Origin: Xiphydria camelus | Lineage: Eukaryota > Arthropoda > Insecta > Hymenoptera > Xiphydriidae | Direction of reading: 5' to 3' | Length of the DNA stretch: 64,000 nt | Assembly: GCA_963678675.1 (NCBI GenBank) | Contig: OY783200.1 | Span: 20,288,190 to 20,352,189, forward strand | Shown here: piece after piece, positions 11,097 through 21,472 of the stretch | Layout of the letters: every line of letters begins with the position of its first letter | Position numbering within the stretch: the stretch's first letter is position 1 | Notes under the pieces: model-generated | Databases searched by the model: none | What the model was told of the DNA's origin: nothing | Seen by the model: the letters and a program-made list of their open reading frames with translations, nothing else | Made by a program: the position numbers and the translations under genes

Positions 11097-12994
11097 TTAT
11101 GTAGCGTGAAACACTTCGTCCACAATAATTGGTCGGAGGTCGGGAAAACGCGTTTTCCCAACGCGAGAAGCAATTAAAAGGATCTTTTTTTCGCATCTGG
11201 AGATCTCATTTTTCGGATTGTTCGCATCCGTGGAGAGCCTCGCCCGGGGAGGAACAAAAACGCCGGGAGAAAGTCCCGGTACTGACGCCACTCTCGCGGC
11301 CAGCGACTTTTTTACAGAGGAGAACGCAATATTCAACTCGCCTCTAATTAATGAACTCGCAATAGGTAGAGGGAGATATATAAGAGTCGCGGAGGAGCTG
11401 GAAAACTCTGCGATAACTACTCGACTTATCTTCCATCTTCTTTTGCTTCTTATACTCGTACATATAATCAGTCCATCTGAGAATATCTCTGACACCATCG
11501 AATCCTTATGGTCCTGACTATTTTATTTTGTAAACTCGCTAGATACCTAACTTCTCTCGCATATTTCCAGAACTTAAATACTTCATCTCTCTCTCTCTCT
11601 CTCTCGAGTTTCTTTACTTTACACAGTTCAAGAATAGGTGTATCTTTTTGTTGTTAGTATATTAATAACTAATCAAGAACCACGATGAAGGATCACGCCA
11701 AGGTCTAAAAGCGTAACGTGAGGCTCATAGAAGTGCCATGTATAAATTATATGCAAATGCCAGGTATGAACTAAAAATTGTTAAATTTTTTCATTGATTA
11801 GAAATTCTTAAGTTTTTCTTAATAAACTAAACATTATTTAATTTGTAATTCGTTAAAATTATTAAATTTTTTATTGATGAAAAATTGTTTAGTTTTTTTT
11901 AATAACCTACAATTTTTTAAGTTTTACGTTGATTAAAAATTATCAATATTCGTTGGAAAAGTAATGGTGAACCGCCGCACACCGCTTTCAAATCTACTTA
12001 GGATTGCGGGCTAGTACCTAAGCTATAAAATAAAAAAAAATCAGTTCCCCATATTTCCCCCAAAGCGAGATATATATATTTTTTTAAATCATTCCAAGAA
12101 ATTATACATTTTTCTATCGAGTATGTCGCATAAACTTTAGAGTTTATAGCATATTAACTTCGTATGAGGGAAATTTTTGAGCAATGTCATTTAAATAAGG
12201 TCTGTGTAAAAGATATATAATTTTTTCCATAAAAAATACGTTTTTTCGCTACTTCAACTTTGCTGGCATGTTACAATATTTTAATGGACAATTTAGGTGA
12301 CAAAAACTATTAATCCTTTTTTAAAAAACCTTCAAGAATACCTACATATTTTTTTAGATTTTTAGAACTCAATATTTTACTGCAGCTTGGATATTTTACC
12401 ACTACCACTACCAAATTTTTTTCTACACAGTTTTTATTGATTTCAAATATACTGAATTTTTTAAGAAAAATCGAGACGGTCGCATCGACAAAATAAATAT
12501 TTTCTGGGTTTTTCACTTTTTTGTAAAAAAATGCCTTTTAATGTCACTTAAAAATTTTGATATATTTTTTTTTAAATTGAGAAAAAAACAAAAATGTTCA
12601 TGAATACAATCCGTTCCCCTCTATACACGCCAGCGTAGCACATTGCATATCGGTTGGCGCTATCGGATGCAAGATGGTTCCCTAAAATTCGGTGATAATA
12701 CCGATAGCCCAGACACGAACCAAATAGCCAGGACACGAACCAAATAGACGTTTCAGTCCGAAAAACATCGGTCATCTCAATAGTGGTGAAGGTGACAGAT
12801 GCTCTGACAGATCGTTTGATCATCGTTTGGATTTTTTTCGAATATTCAAGATAGTGAACGGAAGCAGTGCCATTTTTTTCTGGTTGTGCATAAAGAGCAG
12901 GAAAGGAGACATGAGTACCGTATGTCCGTCTCTGTACTGGCCAATTTGAAAGTTACCTTCGGGTAGGCTTGGTCGCGAGTCGGTAGTTAGAGTT
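11097..12994. other. no gene seen
   Basis: 11100-11520 is GC-richer with overlapping frames on both strands and no domains. 11587-11605 is a CT microsatellite. 11760-12600 is strongly AT-rich. At 12711-12747 an 18-19 base word around GACACGAACCAAATAG is duplicated in tandem. Confidence 0.4.
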
Positions 12995-13121
12995 GGTGTA
13001 ATTTCGGGAGACGAAGCGTCTAACCTCGAAATCGTGAATTTGTGAATAACGGTGAGTAATTTCCATTATTCACAAATTCACAATTTCGAGGTTAGAAGCT
13101 TCGATCTCCCGAAATGACACC
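12995..13121. repeat. 127-bp near-perfect hairpin
   Basis: Arms of about 55 bases pair with few mismatches: the left passes through ATTTCGGGAGA, CTAACCTCGAAATCGTGAA and TTTGTGAATAA, and the right mirrors this from TTATTCACAAATTCACAA to TCTCCCGAAAT. The loop is about 16 bases. It may be a tiny foldback MITE or a small-RNA hairpin precursor. The stem is longer and more perfect than a usual miRNA precursor. Confidence 0.75.
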
Positions 13122-13149
13122 ACCCCGATAGCAAAGCGTGCAGTTAAGC

Positions 13150-13395
13150 CATAGTGCACGGTAGACGCACGCAGTGCTGACATCCTGTGGCTCCACCGTG
13201 GCTACACCGTGCCGTTTCTCCGTGGAGTTGCACAGCGTGAGCGCACGGTGTCTGCACGGTGAATGTTCTGGTGTTCTGGGCGGGAAGTCCCAACGTTTGC
13301 ACTCACAAAGTACAATCACTGTGTTTGCACTTTTTTTTGCACCGCGGGCCCAGCACTGTGAAGGCACAGTGAATGCACTGTGCCTTCGCTCGTTG
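13150..13395. repeat. cluster of GCAC(G/A/T)GTG motifs
   Basis: Within about 245 bases there are roughly eleven variants of CACGGTG, CACAGTG or CACTGTG in both orientations, for example GCACGGTGTC, GCACGGTGAATG, GCACTGTGAAG, GCACAGTGAATG and GCACTGTGCC. GC content is far above the flanks. Overlapping frames on both strands run through it and are not credible genes. It resembles the other motif-saturated elements in the window. Confidence 0.55.
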
Positions 13396-14129
13396 TTTAT
13401 AATAAATTCTTTGCCAATTTAACAAAAGTATGGATTTATAGTGCTTAAAAATAATGTACAAATTAAACGAGTGATTTTACTTTCTTATCTTGACCACAAT
13501 AGAGTCTCAAAATATGCGAAAAGTCAAGTAAATCATAAAAGTCAAGCACGTGCACCTCAGTGAGCTTGGTCGGTGACGAGTGAATGAACTACTGGCGCCA
13601 CTGCTCTATTTTATAATACTTTTGAATGTGGCGGCCTATTAATTAGCGAGCAATCAATAGTTTTTAATTAATTACTTAAACACATTTTACCATAATCCAT
13701 AATTATGATTATTATGATTGCTAATCAATTTTACACTAGAAAAGTTTTTTCGTTTTGTACTAATCGTTATTTCATTGACCATTTGAGTTTGCGGGTCAAG
13801 AAAAAAGGTAACCTATCGCGTATGCAACTACGTTCGCTATTGGTCGGAGACGCAAGGACGACAAACGATTGGCTCTGTCTATCGCCAGCGTCGCGAGAGA
13901 AGTTCCGTAGGGCGTAAAAACCTAGCAGACGAGAAAGTATGGCGGGTAGTGGGCACGCGTCTTTACAAAGTGGAATTTATCGGAGCAATCGTATTTTTTG
14001 GAAATAAAACGTGGTTTTCAAAGTTAATAAAATATTTCCATTCGCGAACCGATTTCCCTCGCGTTTATTTCGATCCTCGGACGCGCTCGTTAATAAGAAG
14101 TAAAAATCTAGTTAAATCGGAGTAATGAA
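13396..14129. other. no gene seen
   Basis: AT-rich to neutral sequence. An isolated 70-codon frame at 13705-13917 has no features that support it. Confidence 0.4.
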
Positions 14130-16670
14130 TCACATTAAAGGCTCCGGTAAACATGCGGCATTCGGCGAATGCCGAGCAAGTGCTCGCCGATGTCAACGAG
14201 GCTTTAAGCGACTGCTCGGCGAATGCCGTATGTGTCCACGGGTTGCTCGCTGTTTGCCGATGGCCAAATGTATTGTTCGCTTGGTTCCCGTTATCAAACA
14301 GGGTGGGTAGACATTCGGTACTCGGCGAACACGGAGCGACTGCTCGGCGAATCCCGAATGTGTACACGGGTTGCTCGCTACTCGCCGATGGCCGAATGTC
14401 GTGCTCGTCCAAGTATTCGCCGTTCCCGTAGTTTGTCGGTCTTTCGTGGCACATCAAAGGAAACGAATAGTCGTAAACACACCCCACTTCATTATAATCG
14501 CCAATCTAGAGTTAATCGCACCGTCGGTCACAATGACAAGGCAGGCGGTCTGTATCCGCGAATCTAAACTACTAATGAGTTCGCAGTCCCCCACCTTTCC
14601 CGCGTCGGACGAATGGTAATGAACCGTTTCTCGCAATACCCATTCAAATACTGATATTGATGATACAGCATTGATTTTTTTTAAAGTTGGAGCATATGTG
14701 CACAGAAATTGAACTAGTTGCAGTTTGTTTTGAGAAGAAAAAAAATCTTTTCAGTCGGCCGGGATTTTGGTTGAAGGACTTGATATAACAATTTGCTTCG
14801 GTTTCGTTCCTTTCGATCGTATGCAGTGGCAAAATCTCCGAAAGTATTATATTTTTGAAATTTAATTTTATGCACTAGTGACATTCCATCAAAAATACAA
14901 ACTTTCGAACGATTAGATTTTATTATTTGCTGAAAAGTGTTGTTTCCACATGAATGTACTCTTTGAATTGATCCCTTTCATATTCAGGTATACGGGTCAC
15001 GGGGACCTTTAAACCGTCAGGCGCGGGCCTCGTAGACCGTCAGATAGTGACAGATTCTGGTGCCCCATTTTCGCATACATGCCTCGAAGAGGATTGAAAA
15101 GTACTTCGATGCTGAGTAGAATAAAGCGAAATTTACGAATGGCCCTTGGGGATAACATATGGAAAATTCGATTTTTCTTAACAGAAATAAAAAGGTGTCT
15201 TTTGCCCATTTTCTCATGCATACCTTGTTCACTAAATGATTCAATAGAACCTGGCTTCGGAAAACCAAAGGTATGGGTGTTGCAGGTGGCTAAAGGGTTG
15301 AAGTAAGGGCGTCATCTTGTAAGAAAAAATCGAGATTTTGAGTGATTTTCCCACACATGCCTATTGGAAGTATGGAAACGTACATCGTAACTAGCACGAA
15401 AAAAATATTGACATGTGTGTGAGTGGCGCGAATAGATAAGTAGGTACATTTTGGAGTCGTAAAAGTTAACGGATGTTTTTTCGACTTTCCAGTTATTTTG
15501 CCATGCATGCCTTTGAAACTATAGACTATTATTGATGTGTTAGACATTAAAATAAAATTGGCATGTGGACGGAACGAAGACTTGAGTCGGAAAGTTGCAG
15601 GAAAATTGTATGCAAATGGCCGCCATTTTCCCACGCATGCCTTTTGACATATGCTTAAAAAAGTGATTTTAAGTGTATATAACGAAAGACTTGAGTGTCG
15701 GACGTGGCTATCATATTAATTATACATAATGTATTGAAAAAAGAGCTGACAGAAAAATTCTAGACATTGCCACCATTTTCACACGCATGCCTTTTGACAT
15801 ATGCTTAGAAAAACAGGAGAATCGATGATAAAAGAGTACAAAACTTAACGTTTTGAATTAAATAAGAAATACGTTTTTGACCCACTAGTAAGAAGTTCTT
15901 ATCGCATGAAATACTTGATTACCCTACATATCTCTTTGAAGGATTCTACAGGAAAAAAAACGAAATCAACATTAGTAATCGACTAGATTGGCGATTATAA
16001 TGAAGTGAGAAGAACCGACCTTCCGAGTCCACACTGCTCGGCATTCGCCAAGTAGAGATGTCGCTCGTTGCGACTCGTTCATTGCGATGTCCAATAATTA
16101 ACCTTTCCAGGAAAGATTGACGGGGCTGCAAGCTCAATAACAGCCTAGATCATCGAAACATACCACTCGTCTCGCCATTGCGACGGATGGCGGGATTAAC
16201 ACTAAATTTAATTATCACGATAATAATGAACGGTAAGAACCGATATAGACGTCCGCTTAAGGTGCGATGGAACATTGCTATTTTAAAAATTGAAAAAATG
16301 TACTTGTAATATTACATCGATGCGTATGGGAATAACGTTCAGTTATAACTAAAGAAGCACTGTGTAAACGCTGCATCCGAAGTATTCGTTCAGGATGCTC
16401 TCTCGACTTTTGCAAATAACTCCCAAACTCACATGCATTTTAAGAACATTGAAGAAGTTTGCACTTATTTATAAGCCTCAGGTAAGAACCGACCTTTTCC
16501 GAGTCCACACTACTCGGTCTTCGCCGGGTAGAGCTGTCCCTCGGTGGTCACCGAGCGGTCGCTCGGTATTCGCCAAATTCCGAATGTTCGGGCTCGACAT
16601 TAAAGCCTCGTTGACATCGACGAGCATTGCTCGGCATTCGTCGAATGCCGCATGTTCACCGGAGCCTTAA
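14130..16670. mobile_element. 2.5-kb composite with CTCGGCGAATGCCG-rich inverted arms
   Basis: The left arm starting ATTAAAGGCTCCGGTAAAC and continuing through GCGGCATTCGGCGAATGCCG recurs in inverted orientation at 16560-16670. Within both arms the word GCTCGGCGAATGCCG and its complement are repeated many times. A second nested inverted pair lies inside: AATCTAGAGTTAATC at 14503 and its diverged complement near 16150-16215, plus CACTTCATTATAATCGCC at 14484 matching 15990-16010. The nested ends are related to 23161-23580. The interior carries a ~140-bp tandem array. No transposase is seen. Confidence 0.55.
15068..15810. repeat. degenerate ~140-bp tandem repeat, six units
   Basis: A conserved core of the form TTTTCCCACGCATGCCT appears at about 15068, 15207, 15344, 15494, 15624 and 15774, so spacing is 130-150 bases. 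The last two copies also share the following TTTGACATATGCTTA. Sequence between cores is less conserved, although AGACTTGAGTCGG-like words recur. The core contains the palindrome GCATGC. The short frames across this region are by-products of the repeat. Confidence 0.7.
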
Positions 16671-16793
16671 TACAATATAAATAGTAGGTAGGTGCACAAG
16701 TGGTCTTACTTATTAAGTGAAAACAATATGACGTTGATGATTAGCACCTGTTCAATTATAATAGGTATGTTAGTGACGCACGAAGGTGATAAG

Positions 16794-16803
16794 TATATAT
16801 AAG
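16794..16803 (+). promoter_or_regulatory. TATA box of peptide gene A
   Basis: TATATATAAGGC about 90 bases before the start codon. The same TATATAAGGCAGTAAA context precedes the paralog at 21385. Upstream, the block GTGAAAACAATATGACGTTG is conserved between the two copies and contains a TGACG word. That marks a likely shared promoter. Transcription would start about 30 bases downstream. Confidence 0.65.
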
Positions 16804-16883
16804 GCAGTAAATGTTCGGTCAATTGACACAGATCTATTATTCCAGTGCATCGCATAGTCGTTTGTTAAAGGCTATTTGGAAAT

Positions 16884-17060
16884 ATGAAGTTCCTTGCTTT
16901 TTTCATACTCATGTTGACAATCTTGGCGATCAGCGAGACCAGTTGGGTAGATCTTTGTAAAAATTACAAGTGTCGCCGAGTATGGGAAAAATGCATAGTA
17001 GCTAAACGTAAAACACGTTACGGTCGAACTGTATCGTATACAAAATGCGTACCATCCTAA
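16884..17060 (+). CDS. small secreted cationic four-cysteine peptide A
   Basis: An intronless 58-residue product that I do not recognise as a named family. Residues 1-20 (MKFLAFFILMLTILAISETS) form a signal peptide with a hydrophobic core, and cleavage is likely near Trp21-Asp23. The mature part of about 36 residues has four cysteines at 25, 30, 37 and 55 (C-x4-C-x6-C-x17-C), enough for two disulfides. It is strongly basic: 11 Lys/Arg against 2 acidic residues. A core VWEKCIVA (33-40) and the tail KCVP are shared with the paralog at 21473. The ATG lies downstream of a good TATA box, and AATAAA follows the stop at 17142-17147. Secretion and duplication suggest an effector such as a venom or antimicrobial peptide. 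That function is inference. Confidence 0.8.
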   Translation: MKFLAFFILMLTILAISETSWVDLCKNYKCRRVWEKCIVAKRKTRYGRTVSYTKCVPS

Positions 17061-17141
17061 GTTGTATAACAAATGGATGCCATACTGCATTCCATAAGTA
17101 CTTTCCAATGGATAAAAATGTTGGAACTAATGATGTAAGAT

Positions 17142-17147
17142 AATAAA
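17142..17147 (+). terminator. polyadenylation signal, peptide gene A
   Basis: AATAAA 82 bases after the stop codon, conserved in position in the paralog (21731). Confidence 0.6.
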
Positions 17148-17680
17148 ATTTATAAAATCTATTTCGTTGTGATTTTGAAAAAATGTTTACCTTCCAAAGC
17201 CCTAAAAAAAGTGGGGAGAAAATAATAGTTAATTCTGAAACATTCATAAGGGTTGATTATACACTGAGCGTATAGAAATAATTTAGTTTAGGTTCGAATA
17301 ATGTTTATAAATATTAAGAACTTATTCACGTACGGAATCGCCATTGCATGTAGAGTCATTCGAATTAAGTGTGTTCAGTCGATAAGTATACGCGGTTTTT
17401 CAGCGTAGGGTAATGAGTTACCCCACACTGAGAAAAAAAATTCTTTGGATCAAAGACATTTTATTCGGGTTGAAAGAAATATTTCTTTGTATAGCTCCGA
17501 AACTATATTTTTTTAGCCCAAAGAAATCTTTCATCGAAAGCAAATATTTCAATGGAAGATATATTTCTTTGGTCCGACAGAAACAGTTGTACAAATGAAG
17601 GAGCATTTATTTATTTTGAATCCTTGTACCTTCGATTCGAACTGTGATGTTATTTGGCAAAAGAAGTGCGTTTTTGAAAC

Positions 17681-18562
17681 AAAGAAATATGTCTTCGGCG
17701 TAACAGAATATTTCTTACTAACTGAGATATCTATATTTGCCTCGAAAAAAGTTGTATTCAAGACAATTACTCGCGTCTTTTGCGGCAAGAAATAGGTCAT
17801 CTAGTCGAAGAAATATGTCTTCGGCGTAACAGAATATTTCTTACTAACTGAGATATCTATATTTGCCTCGAAAAAAGTTGTATTCAAGACAATTACTTGC
17901 GTCTTTCGCGGCAAGAAATAGGTCATCTAGTCAAAGAAATATGTCTTCGGCATAACAGAATATTTCTTACTAACTGAGATATCTATATTTGCCTCGAAAA
18001 AAGTTGTATTCAAGACAATTACTGGCGTCTTTTGCGGCAAGAAATAGGTCATCTAGTCGAAGAAATATGTCTTCGGCGTAACAGAATATTTCTTCCTAAC
18101 TGAGATATCTATATTTGCCTTGAAAAAAGTTGTATTCAAGACAATTACTCGCGTCTTTCGCGGCAAGAAATAGGTCATCTAGTCAAAGAAATATGTCTTC
18201 GGCGTAACAGAATATTTCTTCCTAACTGAGATATCTATATTTGCCTCGAAAAAAGTTGTATTCAAGACAATTACTCGCGTCTTTCGCGGCAAGAAATAGG
18301 TCCTGTAGTCAAAGAAATATGTCTTCGGCGTAACAGAATATTTCTTCCTAACTGAGATATCTATATTTGCCTCGAAAAAAGTTGTATTCAAGACAATTAC
18401 TCGCGTCTTTCGCGGCAAGAAATAGGTCATCTAGTCAAAGAAATATGTCTTCGGCGTAACAGAGTATTTCTTACTAACTGAGATATCTATATTTACCTCG
18501 AAAAAAGTTGTATTGAAGACAATTACTCGCGTCTTTCGCGGCAAGAAATAGGTCATCTAGTC
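17681..18562. repeat. 126-bp tandem repeat, seven copies
   Basis: Units begin AAAGAAATATGTCTTCGGCG at 17681, 17807, 17933, 18059, 18185, 18311 and 18437: exactly 126 bases each, seven units, 882 bases. Copies differ by only a few substitutions. On the minus strand each unit is an open ~40-codon frame, but six of seven are closed by a TAG in the unit junction. The two-unit frame at 18179-18430 exists only because one junction reads CTGTAG instead of CATCTAG. I therefore treat the array as noncoding. Confidence 0.92.
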
Positions 18563-19302
18563 AAAGACATAATAATTTAAAGTAAAGAAATATTTCTTCA
18601 AGTTGAAAATATAATATTCCTTTGGTCCAAGTAAAATTGTCTCCGATCAGATGAACGCCGTATTTTGAAGAGAGAGCTAGATATTTCACTGGAAGTAAAA
18701 CGCAACTGATAAATGCATGCGCAGATTGTTAAAAGCGCCGCTTGCCAATGGTTTGTGACTGCTGTGCGAAAAAAACTAATATTTACAAGAGACTAATGGG
18801 CCGGTCCTGGAAGCACTGTAGTACCAAGCCAACCAGCGGCAAGGCTGGAGCGAGTTCGCGACACCTCACCCACTTCCAAAAACCAGCTGATCAAAGCCCC
18901 AATTGATCCATAAAACGACAACTATTACACTTTTCAACGTTGCTCTTATAAATAGTAAAACATAAATTTGCATCCGAGAATATTCGCCACATAGCGGGCA
19001 AACGGGATATTAGCACAGCGATTTTATCTTTACCGACAGTGACCGATTTTACCCTCGGTGACGCGTGGTGTCCTAGTCCCTCTGACTTGCAATTATTCTG
19101 GGTCCTTTATACCCATTTTTAGCTTAGATTTAATTTCTAGTCATTCCTTCAGTCACACAAGCCTCTTACACTCGCTGAAGGAATTTTATAAGTATTGATC
19201 ATAGAGAGTTCGAGTTTTCACGTTTTGATCTCACGCTCTGCCAGTAGCGATCAGTACCTAGGTAGTTAGGTTCGTGTTCACTTTCCCTCAATGTTACGTG
19301 TT
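18563..19302. other. single-copy core of the 3.8-kb element
   Basis: Between the two arrays; contains the U2-like fragment (18797-18885) and otherwise no recognised gene. The short inverted word ATTCCTTCAG...CTGAAGGAAT near 19142-19185 can form a small hairpin. Confidence 0.5.
18797..18885 (-). ncRNA. U2 snRNA 3'-domain-like fragment (probable pseudogene)
   Basis: On the minus strand the order is GTTTTTGG (Sm-site-like), then GAACTCGCTCCAGCC, then GGTTGGCTTGGTACTACAGT followed by GCTTCCAGGACCGGCCCA. This parallels the 3' half of U2 snRNA as I remember it: Sm site, stem-loop III, stem-loop IV. In the 23-base stem-loop IV core the differences from vertebrate U2 are five, all transitions, and the apical loop keeps the CAGT. 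The 5' half of U2 (branch-point recognition and stem-loop II) is not clearly preserved. Likely a decayed U2-derived segment or a U2-tailed retroposon carried by the element; a divergent functional RNA is less likely. Confidence 0.5.
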
Positions 19303-21150
19303 AATTCATCTGTTGATTTAGAGAAACGATTTATTTCAAAGAAATACGTAATTCGTAATGACTATACTATACTTCTTTCAGTTAAAGAAAAACTGCGTTA
19401 GCATTAAAGACGTCAGAGTTATTGACGGAAAGACGTTTCTTGTTGATTTGAAAGAATATTTCTTTCGGGGAAAGACAAATATTCAATGAAGTCATTTCTT
19501 TCAAGTGAAAAATGCAGCTTTTTCAGATAAATAGTAAAATCATTGACTTGAGAAATGCGTTCTTCGAGTGGAATGAAGCAAATTATTAGAACGATTATTC
19601 TGCGTTCTTTGGTTCTAACAATTCATGTGTTGGTTTAAAGAAACAATTTGTTTCAAAGAAATACGTAATTCATAATAACTATACTATACTTCTTTCAGTT
19701 AAAGAAAAACTGCATTACCATTAAAGACGTCAGAATTATTAACGGAAAGCCGTTCTCTGTTGATTTGAAAGAATATTTCTTTCGGGGAAAGACAAATATT
19801 CAATGAAGTCATTTTTTTCAAGTGAAAAATGCAGTCTTTTCACATAAATAGTAAAATCATTGACTTGAAAGACGCGTTCTTCAAGTGGAATGAAGCAAAT
19901 TATTACAACGATTATTCTGCGTTCTTTGATTCTAACAATTCATGTGTTGATTTAAAGAAACAATCTGTTTTAAGGAAATACGTAATTCACAATGACTATA
20001 CCATACTTCTTTCAGTTAAAGAAAAACTACGTTAGCATTAAAGACGTCAGAATTATTGACGGAAAGGCGTTTTCTGTTGATGTGAAAGAATATTTCTTTC
20101 GGGGAAAGACAAATATTCGATGAAGTCATTTCTTTCACGTAAAAAATGTAGTGTTCCAGATAAATAGTAAAATCATTGACTTAAAGACGCGTTCTTCAAG
20201 TGAAATGAAGCAAATTATTACAACGATTATTCTGCGTTCTTTGGTTCTAACAATTCATATGTTGATTTAAAGAAACAATTTGTTTCAAAGAAATACGTAA
20301 TTCACAATGACTATACTATACTTCTTTCAGTTAAAGAAAAACTGCGTTAGCATTAAAGACGTCGGAGTTATTGACGGAAAGACGTTTCTTGTTGATTTGA
20401 AAGAATATTTCTTTCGGGGAAAGACAAATATTCAATGAAGTCATTTCTTTCAAGTGAAAAATGCAGCTTTTTCAGATAAATAGTAAAATCATTGACTTGA
20501 GAAATGCGTTCTTCGAGTGGAATGAAGCAAATTATTAGAACGATTATTCTGCGTTCTTTGGTTCTAACAATTCATGTGTTGGTTTAAAGAAACAATTTGT
20601 TTCAAAGAAATACGTAATTCACAATGACTATACCATACTTCTTTCAGTTAAAGAAAAACTGCATTACCATTAAAGACGTCAGAATTATTAACGGAAAGAC
20701 GTTTTCTGTTGATTTGAAAGAATATTTCTTTCGGGGAAAGACAAATATTCGATGAAGTCATTTCTTTCACGTAAAAAATGTAGTGTTCCAGATAAATAGT
20801 AAAATCATTGACTTAAAGACGCGTTCTTCAAGTGAAATGAAGCAAATTATTACAACGATTATTCTGCGTTCTTTGGTTCTAACAATTCATATGTTGATTT
20901 AAAGAAACAATTTGTTTCAAAGAAATACGTAATTCACAATGACTATACTATACTTCTTTCAGTTAAAGAAAAACTGCGTTAGCATTAAAGACGTCGGAGT
21001 TATTGACGGAAAGACGTTTCTTGTTGATTTGAAAGAATATTTCTTTCGGGGAAAGAAAAAAATTCGATAAAGTCATTTCTTTCAAGTGAAAACTGCAGTC
21101 TTTTCAAATAAATACTAATATCACTGACTTAAAGACGCGTTCTTTAAGTG
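19303..21150. repeat. 317-bp tandem repeat, about six copies
   Basis: The landmark GTTGATTTGAAAGAATATTT (or a close variant) occurs at 19442, 19759, 20076, 20391, 20708 and 21023, so the period is 315-317 bases. Units differ by class: units 1, 4 and 6 share GACGTTTCTTGTTG while units 2, 3 and 5 share variants of TTCTCTGTTG or TTTTCTGTTG. This indicates higher-order duplication of blocks of units. Every unit contains TTTCTTTCGGGGAAAGA, a perfect short palindrome. The short frame at 19829-20035 is part of the repeat. Confidence 0.88.
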
Positions 21151-21384
21151 GAAGAATTGAAAACCAAAGAATTCGATTTCTTTGATCCAAAGAATTTTTT
21201 TTCTCTGTGCATGTGGGCGCTATGTGGCCTGGCTGAGGTGTGGCCGCTAAGGTTTAATATAAATTGTAGGTAGGTACACAACAAGTGGTCTTATTTATTA
21301 AGTGAAAACAATATGACGTTGATGATTAGCACCTGTTCAATTATAATAGGTAGATATATATTAGTGACGCACGAATGTGATAAG

Positions 21385-21391
21385 TATATAA
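21385..21391 (+). promoter_or_regulatory. TATA box of peptide gene B
   Basis: TATATAAGGC, about 85 bases before the start codon, in the same context as in gene A. Confidence 0.65.
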
Positions 21392-21472
21392 GGCAGTAAA
21401 TTTTTTATCAATCGACACAGATCTATTATTCCAGTGGATCGCATAGTCGTTTGTTAAAGGCAATTTGGGAAT

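Larger units (their letters stand above)
16684..17397 (+). repeat. peptide-gene duplication unit A
   Basis: This ~710-bp segment, holding promoter, gene and 3' flank, matches 21262-21988 in the same orientation. The match begins around TAGGTAGGTGCACAAGTGG and ends near GATAAGTATACGCGG. The 3' noncoding part (about 230 bases after the stop codon) shows about 16 substitutions, roughly 93 percent identity. The two units are separated only by the 3.8-kb TIR element and short flanks. Confidence 0.9.
17426..21209. mobile_element. 3.8-kb TIR element filled with AAAGAAATA/TTTCTTT repeats
   Basis: The left end CACTGAGAAAAAAAATTC, followed by TTTGGATCAAAGA, is matched in inverted orientation at the right end (21178-21209) with about one mismatch. 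Inside, from left: a lead-in rich in AAAGAAATATTTCTTT words, a 126-bp x7 array, about 740 bases of single-copy DNA including a U2-snRNA-like fragment, a 317-bp x~6 array and the right end. No transposase or other protein is encoded. Its ends resemble those of smaller elements at 28945, 29463, 30263, 37159 and 62487. It lies exactly between the two copies of the peptide-gene duplication. Superfamily is undetermined. Confidence 0.7.

Noticed and set aside
14065..14567. Several 60-140 codon frames on both strands
   Set aside because: All arise from repeated CTCGGCGAATGCCG words of the inverted arms.
18179..18430. Two-unit 83-codon minus-strand frame as a repeat protein
   Set aside because: Six of seven unit junctions carry a stop; the frame exists because of one variant junction.
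17681..18562. Possible CRISPR-like array
   Set aside because: Units are contiguous 126-bp tandem repeats without unique spacers, in a eukaryotic setting.
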